NCBI GenBank assembly: GCA_016297495.1
Contig: JAEDGN010000001.1
Location: forward strand, 42,609-106,608
Reading direction: 5' to 3'
Length of the DNA: 64,000 nucleotides
DNA from: Coprococcus sp.
Lineage (GTDB): Bacteria > Bacillota > Clostridia > Lachnospirales > Lachnospiraceae
This document shows, piece after piece, positions 54,624 through 63,282 of the stretch. The number at the start of each line of letters is the position of its first letter. Within the stretch, counting starts at the first letter, position 1. The notes below the pieces were generated by a model, which worked only from the letters and a program-made list of their open reading frames with translations, was not told the DNA's origin and did no database searches. A program made the translations under genes and the position numbers.

Positions 54624-54639
54624 TTTAATAAAAACTAAA
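54624..54639. promoter_or_regulatory. Operator-like near-palindrome before the first GH43 gene
   Basis: TTTAA-TAAAAA-CTAAA matches TTTAG-N6-CTAAA at 9 of 10 arm positions. It lies directly before a plausible promoter (TTGCCC 54647-54652, 17-bp spacer, TAGACT 54670-54675). The surrounding stretch 54469-54714 is AT-rich and carries further half-sites (TTTAG at 54528 and 54604, CTAAA at 54572). Confidence 0.5.
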
Positions 54640-54714
54640 ACAAATATTGCCCAAAGTCATTCGATGGTGTAGACTGTATCTGTAATATCAATTATATCAG
54701 GAAGGGTACAGACT

Positions 54715-55686
54715 ATGGGAAGCAGAAAAATTCGTGAAACAGAATATAATCAACCGCTGATAGAGCAGAGAGCAGATCCGTATGTTTACCGTTATGCAGA
54801 TGGAACCTATTATTTTACGGCTTCGGTTCCCGATTATGACCGCATCGTATTACGACATTCAACTACCATAAGAGGATTGAAGGATGCAGAGGAAATAACA
54901 GTCTGGGTTAAGCATGAAGAAGGTCCTCAGAGTCTTCATGTATGGGCTCCGGAGATACATTATCTTGATGGGGAATGGTACATTTATTATGCTGCAGGAG
55001 ATAAAGCGCATAAATGGAGAATCAGACCATATGTGCTCAAATGTACCGGTCAGGATCCAATGACAGATCCGTGGATTGAACTTGGTATGATGCAGCCGGC
55101 TGACGGTGATAAATTCTCCTTTAAAGATTTTTCACTGGATGCGACGGTTTTGTGTCATAAGGGTGAGAAATATTTTGTGTGGGCAGAAAAGGTTGGCCAC
55201 GGGAAGAAGGTTTCCAATCTTTATATAGCCCGAATGGAATCCCCATGGAAGCTTGCAACGTCACAGGTGCTGCTGACAGGACCGGATTATGACTGGGAAC
55301 GTGTGGGGTTCTGGGTGAATGAAGGTCCGGCATTTTTGAAACATGACGGAAAGGTATTTATGACTTATTCAGCCAGTGAGACGGGAGCCTGCTATTGTAT
55401 GGGAATGCTCAGTATTGATGAGGACGGTGATCTTCTGGATCCGAGAGCGTGGAAGAAGGAGCGTTATCCTGTAATGACGACAGATGCTGAGAAGGGCGTT
55501 TACGGTCCGGGACATAATTCCTTTGTGAAGGGTGAAGACGGTGTGACAGATTACTGTATTTTCCATGCCCGTCAGTATGAAAAGATTAAAGGAAATCCGT
55601 TATATGATGCCAATCGCCATGCGATGATGATAAAGGTCATATATGACGAAAAAGGAATGCCGCTATTTGATCTGGAGCAGCAATAA
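54715..55686 (+). CDS. Glycoside hydrolase family 43, cytosolic alpha-L-arabinofuranosidase-like
   Basis: 323 residues without signal peptide, so it acts on imported oligomers. Five-bladed propeller with the catalytic triad visible: base Asp in QRADPYVY, pKa-tuning Asp in SLDATVLCH and acid Glu in VNEGPAFLK. The ADPYVYRYADGTYYFTA and VPDYDRIVLRHS pattern resembles exo-acting alpha-1,5-L-arabinofuranosidases (subfamily 26-like), though the exact subfamily is uncertain. The operator-like motif and promoter are upstream, and a terminator follows. Confidence 0.85.
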   Translation: MGSRKIRETEYNQPLIEQRADPYVYRYADGTYYFTASVPDYDRIVLRHSTTIRGLKDAEEITVWVKHEEGPQSLHVWAPEIHYLDGEWYIYYAAGDKAHKWRIRPYVLKCTGQDPMTDPWIELGMMQPADGDKFSFKDFSLDATVLCHKGEKYFVWAEKVGHGKKVSNLYIARMESPWKLATSQVLLTGPDYDWERVGFWVNEGPAFLKHDGKVFMTYSASETGACYCMGMLSIDEDGDLLDPRAWKKERYPVMTTDAEKGVYGPGHNSFVKGEDGVTDYCIFHARQYEKIKGNPLYDANRHAMMIKVIYDEKGMPLFDLEQQ

Positions 55687-55715
55687 TGTGAGGAAAAAGA
55701 GAAGAATATAGGAAG

Positions 55716-55753
55716 AACTGCTGTGTGAAAAAAATTGCACGGCAGTTTTTTTT
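55716..55753 (+). terminator. Terminator after the first GH43 gene
   Basis: AACTGCTGTG (55716-55725) pairs with CACGGCAGTT (55738-55747) with one G-U pair, followed by a run of eight T residues. Confidence 0.88.
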
Positions 55754-55772
55754 ATGCAAAATAAATACAAGC

Positions 55773-55798
55773 CTAAAATTATTTTAGATTTGTCTAAA
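55773..55798. promoter_or_regulatory. Operator-like double palindrome before the ABC transporter genes
   Basis: CTAAAATTATTTTAG (55773-55787) is a 15-bp palindrome and TTTAGATTTGTCTAAA (55783-55798) overlaps it, giving TTTAG-N6-CTAAA with the same 6-bp spacer as the site before the winged-helix regulator gene. Part of the 307-bp gene-free stretch 55687-55993, which otherwise contains a terminator, more half-sites (TTTAG at 55876, CTAAA at 55907), the promoter and a leader hairpin. Confidence 0.6.
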
Positions 55799-55897
55799 AT
55801 AAATAAAAAACAGTGGTCAAAAAGCACAAAAAATAAGTTAAAAAATTATATACAATAATGAATTTGCTACTTATGTTTAGAAAAATTTAAAAAAATA

Positions 55898-55926
55898 TTG
55901 TGAAAACTAAATTAATGTGCTAAGAT
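55898..55926 (+). promoter_or_regulatory. Sigma-A-type promoter for the ABC transporter operon
   Basis: TTGTGA (55898-55903), 17-bp spacer, TAAGAT (55921-55926). A CTAAA half-site lies in the spacer. The leader has a hairpin: GTGC/GCAC outside (55942-55945/55970-55973) and GCGGT/ACCGC inside (55951-55955/55962-55966), next to the AAGGAGG site. Confidence 0.55.
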
Positions 55927-55993
55927 GAAACCATCAAAAATGTGCTGTTAGCGGTGATAAAACCGCCGGGCACCAAAAAGGAGGATATGAATT

Positions 55994-57391
55994 ATGAAAC
56001 TCAAAAAAATGTTAGCACTTGGGATGTTAACTGTCATGGCTGTATCAGCAGTTCTTACAGGCTGCGGCGGCGGTGGTTCCAGCAGTTCGGGCAGCAGCTC
56101 TGACGGAAAAGCCACATTATCTATTTTCGTATATGGTAATGAGCAGGAACAGGCTATTTACACAGACATGATCAACCAGTTCAAGGAAGCGCATGCAGAT
56201 GAGGTGGCAGATATTGAAGTTCAGTACTCTACCAAGGATGACTACGGCACAACACTGACAGGTATGATGACAGCCAAGGATCTTCCGGATGTTTACTACA
56301 TCGGACCTGAAACTGTTTCCCAGTATGTTGACAATGGTTATGCAGCAAGTCTGACACCATATCTTGAAGAACTTGGTCTTGATACAAGTGACCTGATGCA
56401 GGATATCCTGAATTTCTACCGTTATGACGGCACAACAACAGGACAGGGTGATCTGTACGGTCTGCCGCATGATGCATCCGTATTTGCTTATGCATACAAT
56501 AAGGATCTCTTTGATAAAGAAGGTATTCCATATCCGGATCCGGAGAATCCATATACATATGATGAATTTGTAGAAGTCTGCAAGCAGTTTACAAAGGATA
56601 CTGACAGCGACGGAGAAATTGATCAGTGGGGCTGCGGTGCTGCCAATGCATTCATGTTATATCAGTATATCTGGTCCAATGGTGCAAGCTTCTTATCTGA
56701 CGATTACAAGACAGTTACAATTGACACTCCTGAGTTCAAGGAAGGTCTTCAGAAGTATATTGACCTGACACTTACACATAAGGTTACACCTACAGTAGAG
56801 CAGGATGCATCCCTTGGTGTATACCAGAGATGGCTTGCCGGCCAGGAAGCTTTCTATGCTTGCGGTACATGGGACGTAGCTGCATTCATGGATGATGAGA
56901 CATTCCCATTTGAGTGGGATCTCTGCGCATATCCTACACTTTCCACAGGTAAGACTGCAACATGGTGTGGTACAGTAGGTTATGCTGTATCTGCTCTGTC
57001 TGACAATCAGAAGCTGGCTACAGAGCTTGCTTACTGGATGAGTGCGGATACTGAAGGCAACAAGCAGCTGTCCGGTATTACTACAGGCCAGTCCATCCAG
57101 CTTCCGAACCTTGTATCCCTTGCTGACGGCGAATTCAGAGATGCCATCAACGATGGTTCCCTGCCATTCCCATCCAATGTAGATGTATTCTTCAATTACC
57201 TGAATGGTACAGGCGATTATGAAGGCAGAATGATGGAATCTACATATACACCAAATGCAGAATGGGCTGATATCTTCTTTGAAGGCCTGGACAATGTCAA
57301 GAATGGTTCTATGACTGTTGATGAGTATGTTGCTCAGGTTCAGCCTCAGATGCAGGATGCCCTTGACAATGCATGGGAAAGCGTTGAATAA
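55994..57391 (+). CDS. ABC transporter sugar-binding lipoprotein (CUT1)
   Basis: Extracellular solute-binding lipoprotein of 465 residues that captures the oligosaccharide for import. Signal peptide and lipobox VLTGCGGGG, a Ser/Gly linker, then the family 1 solute-binding fold (TLSIFVYGNEQEQAIY, QFKEAH, LPDVYYIGPE). CUT1-type partner of the two permeases that follow. Codon bias is strong, indicating high expression. In this locus its ligand is probably arabino-oligosaccharide. Confidence 0.92.
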   Translation: MKLKKMLALGMLTVMAVSAVLTGCGGGGSSSSGSSSDGKATLSIFVYGNEQEQAIYTDMINQFKEAHADEVADIEVQYSTKDDYGTTLTGMMTAKDLPDVYYIGPETVSQYVDNGYAASLTPYLEELGLDTSDLMQDILNFYRYDGTTTGQGDLYGLPHDASVFAYAYNKDLFDKEGIPYPDPENPYTYDEFVEVCKQFTKDTDSDGEIDQWGCGAANAFMLYQYIWSNGASFLSDDYKTVTIDTPEFKEGLQKYIDLTLTHKVTPTVEQDASLGVYQRWLAGQEAFYACGTWDVAAFMDDETFPFEWDLCAYPTLSTGKTATWCGTVGYAVSALSDNQKLATELAYWMSADTEGNKQLSGITTGQSIQLPNLVSLADGEFRDAINDGSLPFPSNVDVFFNYLNGTGDYEGRMMESTYTPNAEWADIFFEGLDNVKNGSMTVDEYVAQVQPQMQDALDNAWESVE

Positions 57392-57401
57392 TCTGTTGAT
57401 C

Positions 57402-57429
57402 AATGATGCAGGCTTTGCCCTGCATCATT
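57402..57429 (+). repeat. Intercistronic hairpin between binding protein and permease genes
   Basis: AATGATGCAGG (57402-57412) pairs perfectly with CCTGCATCATT (57419-57429) over 11 bp with a 6-nt loop. It lacks a T-run. Such hairpins often protect the 3' end of the binding-protein message and lower downstream permease expression. Confidence 0.7.
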
Positions 57430-57451
57430 CCTTAAGAGGGAGGTGTGCTTA

Positions 57452-58381
57452 ATGGGTGAAACTCAGCTGGAAAAACCTGTTAAGAAGAAAATGAGCAAAT
57501 CAGCCTTCAGAGAGCACTGCTGGGGACTTGCATTTGTAGCTCCGCCGTTCATCGGTTTTTGTATTTTCATGGCATTTCCGATTGTATTTGCCTTTATAGC
57601 AAGTTTGACAAAATGGAATGGTATGAATAATATGTTCGACAATTTTGTCGGACTTAGAAACTATATTAATTTGATGACGGATGCCAAGTTCTGGAAAGTA
57701 TTATTAAATACTGTCATTTATATGCTGGGTATTCCTCTTGGTATGATTCTTGGTATTGTCATTGCCATGGGTATGAACCGGAAGATCAGAGGTATCAAGG
57801 TTCTTCGTACAATGTACTATATTCCGGTTATTTCCTCACTGGTAGCTGTTGCGATCCTGTGGATGTGGGTATTTAACTATGACTATGGTTTGCTGAACAG
57901 CATCATCAAGACTCTGACAGGACAGCATGGCCCTAACTGGCTGGGCGATGAGTTCTGGGTCAAGGTATCCATGATCATATTCATGACGTGGAAAGGTCTT
58001 GGTACTTCGATTATTCTGTACCTGTCCGGTCTGCAGAGTATTCCGAAGGATTATTATGAGGCTGCCAAGATCGACGGCGCCAGCGGATGGAATCTGTTCA
58101 AGAATATTACCTGGCCGCTTGTATCTCCGGTTACTTTCTACCTGTTGATCACAGGTATGATCGGTGGTTTCCAGGTGTTCGTAGAAGTTCTCGTTATGGT
58201 TCCTTCCGGTGGTCTGAATTACAGCGCCGCAACAGTTGTATTCTATCTGTATGATAAAGCCTTCAGCAATAATCAGATGGGATATGCTTCTGCGATGGCA
58301 TTCATACTTGCAATTGTTATCTTTATTATTACAGCTATTAACTTTGTTGGCCAGGATAAGTGGGTCAAGACGATTGATTAA
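57452..58381 (+). CDS. Sugar ABC transporter permease (MalF type)
   Basis: Inner membrane permease of about 309 residues with six spans. The N-terminal HCWGLAFVAPPFIGFCIF and the EAA loop EAAKIDGASGWNLFKNITWPL, here in part, are CUT1 markers. The ATG at 57452 lies 8 bases after GGGAGG. It pairs with the next permease; no ATPase gene is nearby. Confidence 0.93.
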   Translation: MGETQLEKPVKKKMSKSAFREHCWGLAFVAPPFIGFCIFMAFPIVFAFIASLTKWNGMNNMFDNFVGLRNYINLMTDAKFWKVLLNTVIYMLGIPLGMILGIVIAMGMNRKIRGIKVLRTMYYIPVISSLVAVAILWMWVFNYDYGLLNSIIKTLTGQHGPNWLGDEFWVKVSMIIFMTWKGLGTSIILYLSGLQSIPKDYYEAAKIDGASGWNLFKNITWPLVSPVTFYLLITGMIGGFQVFVEVLVMVPSGGLNYSAATVVFYLYDKAFSNNQMGYASAMAFILAIVIFIITAINFVGQDKWVKTID

Positions 58382-58396
58382 GGAGGTGGGAATAAT

Positions 58397-59266
58397 ATGG
58401 CAAAAGATATTGAAAGAACAGCCGATGTGCAGTCTAAAAAGTCAAAGCGCATCGATCTGATCGTATTTATTTTACTTTGTATAGGTGCTGTTGCAATGGT
58501 ATTCCCACTGGTTTACATGGTCTGCGCATCCTTCATGACGAAGAACCAGATTTTATCCGCTACCTTCAGTATTATACCGGATCCGGTGAAGACCGGTAAG
58601 TATGCAGAGGTTCTTGCAAAACCGGAATTCCTCCGGGGTGTACGCAATACATTGCTTGTTGAAATTCCTGTACTGATCGTCGGTGGTTTCACATCATCTC
58701 TGGCAGCTTTCTCCTTCAGTAAGCTGAACTTCAAGGGGAAGAACGGAATCTTCCTTGGCTTCCTGGCAACGATGATGATCCCATTTGCCGTTGTTATGAT
58801 TCCTCAGTATGTTATGTTCACAAGAATGGGTCTGACCAACAGCCTTCTGCCTCTGATACTTCCGGGTATGTTCGGCAATGTCAGCTGTATCTTCTTTCTG
58901 AGACAGAACCTGACAAGTATTCCGAGCGCTTTGGTTGAGGCTGCTAAGATTGATGGCTGCGGATACTTCAAGATGTATTATGCGATTTTCCTTCCTTTAA
59001 TGAAGGGAGCCCTTATGACGCAGATTATTCTGTGGTTCATGGGTATCTGGAATGATTATCTTGCACCTACGATCTTTGTATCCAAGGACAAATGGTATAC
59101 ATTGCAGGTTGTTATTCGTCAGTTCAATTCATCCTATGCTGTAAACAGCGATTATCCATTGATTATGGCGGCATCTGTATTGTCAATGATACCGACACTG
59201 GCTCTGTTCTTCTTCTTCCAGAGATACATCATCGAGTCAATGGCATTGTCAGGTGTTAAGGGCTAA
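58397..59266 (+). CDS. Sugar ABC transporter permease (MalG type)
   Basis: Second permease, 289 residues with six spans. It has the EAA loop VEAAKIDGCGYFKMYYAIFLPLM, here in part. GGAGG precedes the ATG. The missing ATPase is probably a shared multi-sugar (MsmX-like) protein encoded elsewhere, as known for Bacillus and many Clostridia. Confidence 0.93.
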   Translation: MAKDIERTADVQSKKSKRIDLIVFILLCIGAVAMVFPLVYMVCASFMTKNQILSATFSIIPDPVKTGKYAEVLAKPEFLRGVRNTLLVEIPVLIVGGFTSSLAAFSFSKLNFKGKNGIFLGFLATMMIPFAVVMIPQYVMFTRMGLTNSLLPLILPGMFGNVSCIFFLRQNLTSIPSALVEAAKIDGCGYFKMYYAIFLPLMKGALMTQIILWFMGIWNDYLAPTIFVSKDKWYTLQVVIRQFNSSYAVNSDYPLIMAASVLSMIPTLALFFFFQRYIIESMALSGVKG

Positions 59267-59292
59267 TATTTGAGCTGATATGAGCATGCATG

Positions 59293-59405
59293 AGCTGCTG
59301 CACTACGGGATTTTCGGAGCTTTAGGAGGGGTTGTCCGCATTCTGACGGAGGGATACAGAGGATAGCAGCCTTAACTTTGAAAATTCCGTGGCAGCAGCT
59401 TTTTT
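59293..59405 (+). terminator. Long-range terminator-like structure after the permease genes
   Basis: AGCTGCTGC plus CGG-ATTTT (from 59293) pairs with AAAATTCCG plus GCAGCAGCT (to 59400) across about 65 nt, followed by TTTTT. It would attenuate read-through into the second cytosolic GH43 gene. The loop could carry a 28-codon ORF starting at 59280 without a ribosome-binding site. Confidence 0.55.
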
Positions 59406-59432
59406 GTTGGACTAATTATAGCGGAGGAAATA

Positions 59433-60761
59433 ATGATGGACGGCATACTGCGGCTAAATGATTACGATATATGGCATAATACCGCGGCAGGTGCCCATGA
59501 CCCGTCGATGATGTGGGATCCGGTGACAAAAAAATACTATTCCTATTGTACAGATATTTATGGGCCGCCGTTGGGGCTGCCGAATCGTATCGGGATTCCG
59601 GTGCGCAGCTCGGAGGATCTGGTTCATTTTAAATATGAAGGAACAGTTTTGTCAGATGCGGCTGTTGCCCAGGGAAGGGATAACGGAAAGTATCCGAAAA
59701 CAGTTAATTTCTGGGCGCCTTATGTGGAATATGTACATGGAGAATATCGTATGTACTATTCGGCAACGAGAGCCTTTGGAAGTTCGGAGTCGAGAATCTG
59801 GCTGGCAGCTGCGAAGAATCCGCTGGGGCCTTTTGAGAACAGGGGTGTAGTGGCTGATACATGGGGAACGGATGACACTTATCCCAATGCCATAGATCCT
59901 CATATCATATGGGATGGGGAAACATGTTGCCTTGTGTATGGATCATTTTTTGGAGGCATCTATATAAAGGAGCTGGATCCGGAGAGCGGCCTCGCTAAAG
60001 ACGGCAATCCCAAAAATCTGGGCATCTGCATATCCCGAAAGAATCCATGGCCGAGGATCGATGGTCCTGAAGGGGCGGCTGTGATCTATATAAAGGAGAC
60101 AGGGTTTTACTATCTGTTCCAGTCCTACGGATGGCTAGGCAACAATTATGATATCCGTGTGGCCCGGAGTGAAAATCTAACGGGACCCTATGTGGATCGT
60201 CGTGGTGTTTCAGTGGTGGAGCATTCCATGGGGGAGAAAATCGCCGGAAGTTACAGGTTCCAGGCATCCAGACCTTTTGCAGGACATGACAGGAAGAACT
60301 GGGAATGGGGCGGCTTCCGGGGACCGGGGCATGGCGTACCTTTTTATGACCCTGTGCGGGGTGCCTATTTCTTCGTGCATCACGTGAGAGACGGGGCGTC
60401 GGTCAACAGTTATCGGGATGAATATGAGGGGCGTTTGAGCTTCAGAAAGCATTATATGATGATCCGTCCGATGTTTTTTGTGAATGGGTGGCCGGCTCTC
60501 GGGCCGGAGCCTTTTACCGGAGAAAGCCTGGAGGCTGTTTCGCCCTTTGAAGCAGCGGGAAGATGGGAAATCATCATGCTGGATGATAGAGATAACGATC
60601 AGAAGCTGTCAGCAGAATATGAGCTTGATCCGGACAGCAGTTATCTGACCAATGGAAGACTGTACAGATGCTGGGATTTTGAGAATCAAAAATATACAAT
60701 GGCAGTGACGGGATTTGACGATTCGGGTGTTGCGTATTGGGGAAAATTCATGTATATTTAA
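59433..60761 (+). CDS. Glycoside hydrolase family 43, cytosolic arabinanase/arabinofuranosidase-like
   Basis: 442 residues without signal peptide. Catalytic residues are the base Asp in GAHDPSMMWD, the second Asp in AIDPHIIWDG and the acid Glu in IDGPEGAAVIY. The C-terminal 110 residues form an accessory beta domain, as in longer GH43 endo-alpha-1,5-L-arabinanases (subfamily 4/5-like). The secreted GH43 lipoprotein downstream has a similar layout, so the two are paralogues in different compartments. AGCGGAGG precedes the ATG pair at 59433/59436. Confidence 0.85.
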   Translation: MMDGILRLNDYDIWHNTAAGAHDPSMMWDPVTKKYYSYCTDIYGPPLGLPNRIGIPVRSSEDLVHFKYEGTVLSDAAVAQGRDNGKYPKTVNFWAPYVEYVHGEYRMYYSATRAFGSSESRIWLAAAKNPLGPFENRGVVADTWGTDDTYPNAIDPHIIWDGETCCLVYGSFFGGIYIKELDPESGLAKDGNPKNLGICISRKNPWPRIDGPEGAAVIYIKETGFYYLFQSYGWLGNNYDIRVARSENLTGPYVDRRGVSVVEHSMGEKIAGSYRFQASRPFAGHDRKNWEWGGFRGPGHGVPFYDPVRGAYFFVHHVRDGASVNSYRDEYEGRLSFRKHYMMIRPMFFVNGWPALGPEPFTGESLEAVSPFEAAGRWEIIMLDDRDNDQKLSAEYELDPDSSYLTNGRLYRCWDFENQKYTMAVTGFDDSGVAYWGKFMYI

Positions 60762-60780
60762 GTTTAGATAAAACTAAACT
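60761..60780. promoter_or_regulatory. Operator-like palindrome before the winged-helix regulator gene
   Basis: AGTTTAG (60761-60767) pairs with CTAAACT (60774-60780) across ATAAAA, a perfect 7-bp inverted repeat with a 6-bp spacer, 35 bp before the regulator start codon. It shares TTTAG-N6-CTAAA with the site at 55783-55798. Confidence 0.6.
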
Positions 60781-60814
60781 AATTGATTGTTGTCTGTAGA
60801 GAGAAGGAAAAAAC

Positions 60815-61738
60815 ATGCTGCACATTAAAAAACTGGACGATGGGATTGAGGTATTCAAAGCCTTAGGCTCTGAGTTGCGGATTAATATTCTGAAGCTGCT
60901 TCTGGAAAACAAAGAAATGAATATGAATGAACTGGCCACGCAGCTGGGCATTACCAATGGTGCTTTGACCAGTCATATCAAGAAACTGGAAGAGACGGGG
61001 CTGGTTAAGGTCCTGACGGAGCACGGCGGTCATGGCAACCGGAAGGTCTGCCGTGTTGGCGTGGATAAGATACTTTGTGAGATTATAACAGAGGATACGG
61101 AGGATGCGGGTAATATCTATGATACGGAGGTGAGCGTTGGTCACTATTCCAATTATGAAGTCTACCCTACCTGTGGGCTGTCGACGGAGAAAGCCCTTGT
61201 GGGCACGGTGGATGATCCGAGATATTTTGCACATCCTGACAGGATCAATGCGGGTATTCTGTGGTTTACCAGAGGATATATCGAATATATGATTCCGAAT
61301 CTGCTGCCAATTGCCACAAGGATCGATCAGATTACCCTTTCCTGTGAAATCAGCTCCGAGGCACCGGGGGTTAATAATGACTGGCCTTCGGACATATCTT
61401 TTTATCTGAATGATGTGAAGATAGGAATGTGGACGAGCCCGGGAGATTACGGAGATGTGAAGGGGATTTTCACACCGGAATGGTGGTTCCCGAACTGGAA
61501 TCAGTATGGTCTTCTGAAAATGATCGTTATTAATAAAAAGGGAACGTTTATTGATGGATTGAAGATATCCGATGTCAATATCAATCAGTTCGATCTCGAT
61601 TATAAGAGTCCGATCCGCTTTAAATTTCAGATTGAAGAGAATGCCCGCAATGTAGGCGGCCTGACGATCTTCGGCAGCGGTTTCGGTAATTATAATCAGG
61701 ATATCAAGGTGAGGATATCCTACAGTACGATACAATAG
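60815..61738 (+). CDS. Winged-helix (ArsR-like) regulator with a large C-terminal beta domain
   Basis: 307 residues. The N-terminal ArsR-type winged helix (residues 10-85) has LGSELRINILKLLLEN, then NELATQLGITNGALTSHIKKLEETGLV in pieces as the recognition helix and wing. The C-terminal 200 residues are beta-rich (FYLNDVKIGMWTSPGDYGDV, GLKISDVNI, GGLTIFGSGFGNY) and resemble a carbohydrate-binding or galactose-binding-like sandwich; classic metal-binding cysteines of ArsR are absent. It probably senses a sugar or glycan oligomer and represses the arabinan genes. AGAAGG precedes the ATG. Confidence 0.8.
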   Translation: MLHIKKLDDGIEVFKALGSELRINILKLLLENKEMNMNELATQLGITNGALTSHIKKLEETGLVKVLTEHGGHGNRKVCRVGVDKILCEIITEDTEDAGNIYDTEVSVGHYSNYEVYPTCGLSTEKALVGTVDDPRYFAHPDRINAGILWFTRGYIEYMIPNLLPIATRIDQITLSCEISSEAPGVNNDWPSDISFYLNDVKIGMWTSPGDYGDVKGIFTPEWWFPNWNQYGLLKMIVINKKGTFIDGLKISDVNINQFDLDYKSPIRFKFQIEENARNVGGLTIFGSGFGNYNQDIKVRISYSTIQ

Positions 61739-61780
61739 CGTCCCTTCATTGATGTGTGGCTCCTTAACAGGAGGATTGTT

Positions 61781-63250
61781 ATGAAAAATAAATTTCCTGT
61801 AGTGGGATTATTTATTATTTTAAGTGTATGGCTGACGGCCTGTTCCGGAACTGAACAGGAAAAACTGACAGCCGATACGCTGGTGGATCATGAATTTGAA
61901 GAGGTTTCGGTTCATGACCCGGCCATTATACAGGGTGAGGACGGGGAGTATTATATCTTTGGCTCCCATCTTGCTGTAGCAAAAACAAGCGATCTGATGA
62001 ATTGGGAATATGTCAATCGCGGTGTGAAAAATGATAATGATGTCATTCCAAATGTGTTCTCACAGATGAAGGAGGCTTTTGAATGGGCACAGACCAATAC
62101 ATTCTGGGCGCCGGATGTTAAGCAGCTTGGGGATGGCACCTATGTGATGTATTATTGTAACTGCCAGGGAGATCAGCCATTGTCGGCGCTGGGTCTGGCA
62201 ACATCGGATTCTGTGGCCGGTCCTTATGAGAATCAGGGGATTCTTCTGAAATCCGGCATGGCTGCCAGCGAGAAAGATGAAGACGGCAACCTGTATCAGT
62301 CGACCATGGATCCGAATGCGGTGGATCCGGTTGTCTTTTATGATAAGGAAGGAAAGCTTTGGATGATCTATGGTTCCTATTCCGGCGGTATATTTGTCAA
62401 GGAACTGGATACGGAGACGGGGCTTCCGCCGGAATCCGGCTATGGCACAAAGCTTCTGGGCGGCAATCACCTGAGAATCGAAGCGCCTTATGTGATCTAC
62501 AATCCGGATACGGATTATTATTATATGTTCCTGTCCTTTGGAGGACTGGATGCCAGCGGCGGCTACAATATCCGTGTCTGCCGTTCCAAAAATCCGGACG
62601 GGCCTTATGAGGATTCAATGGGCAATGATATGATCGACTGTAAAGGACCTTCCGGTTCCTCCTTCAGTGATGTGACGGCAATGCAGTATGGCACGAAGCT
62701 GATGGGCGCTTATAAATTCCGCTGGAAAGAAGGCGAGGAAGGCGAAGACAGAGTGGGTTATCTTTCGCCTGGACATAATTCCTGTCTCTATCAGGAGGAT
62801 ACGGGAAAATATTTCATTATTTATCATACCCGTTTTGAGAGTAAGGGTGAGGAACATCAGGTGCGGGTACATCAGATGTTCTTTAACGAAGATGGCTGGC
62901 CGGTGATCGCGCCATATCGTTATACGGAGGAGACGCTTGAGACGGTTGTGGAGGACGATGTGAAGGGTACCTATAAGATGATCAATCACGGCAGAGAGAT
63001 TACGTCTCAGATGAGTGAATCCCAGGAGATCAAGCTGGCTGCAGGCGGCAAAGTGACTGGTGCTGTGGAGGGTACATGGTCACTGAGCGGAGACTATCAT
63101 ATCACCCTCGAAATTGACGGGGATGTTTATAAAGGTGTATTTTTGAAACAATGGGACGAAGATGGCATGAAGAATGTAATGACATTTACTGCATTATGCA
63201 GTGAGACAGGTGTTGCTGTCTGGGGCAGCGGTTTAAATGCGATTGAGTAA
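61781..63250 (+). CDS. GH43 lipoprotein, extracellular endo-arabinanase-like
   Basis: 489 residues with a signal peptide and lipobox VWLTAC, so it acts at the outer face of the cell. Catalytic residues are visible: base Asp in VHDPAIIQG, second Asp in AVDPVVFYDK and acid Glu in RIEAPYVIYN. The C-terminal 110 residues are an added beta domain, as in the cytosolic GH43 paralogue. The ATG at 61781 follows CAGGAGG by 6 bases. Its location fits first attack on arabinan, giving oligomers for the ABC importer. Confidence 0.88.
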   Translation: MKNKFPVVGLFIILSVWLTACSGTEQEKLTADTLVDHEFEEVSVHDPAIIQGEDGEYYIFGSHLAVAKTSDLMNWEYVNRGVKNDNDVIPNVFSQMKEAFEWAQTNTFWAPDVKQLGDGTYVMYYCNCQGDQPLSALGLATSDSVAGPYENQGILLKSGMAASEKDEDGNLYQSTMDPNAVDPVVFYDKEGKLWMIYGSYSGGIFVKELDTETGLPPESGYGTKLLGGNHLRIEAPYVIYNPDTDYYYMFLSFGGLDASGGYNIRVCRSKNPDGPYEDSMGNDMIDCKGPSGSSFSDVTAMQYGTKLMGAYKFRWKEGEEGEDRVGYLSPGHNSCLYQEDTGKYFIIYHTRFESKGEEHQVRVHQMFFNEDGWPVIAPYRYTEETLETVVEDDVKGTYKMINHGREITSQMSESQEIKLAAGGKVTGAVEGTWSLSGDYHITLEIDGDVYKGVFLKQWDEDGMKNVMTFTALCSETGVAVWGSGLNAIE

Positions 63251-63282
63251 CAAAGATTAACGGTTAAAGGAGACAAAATAAT

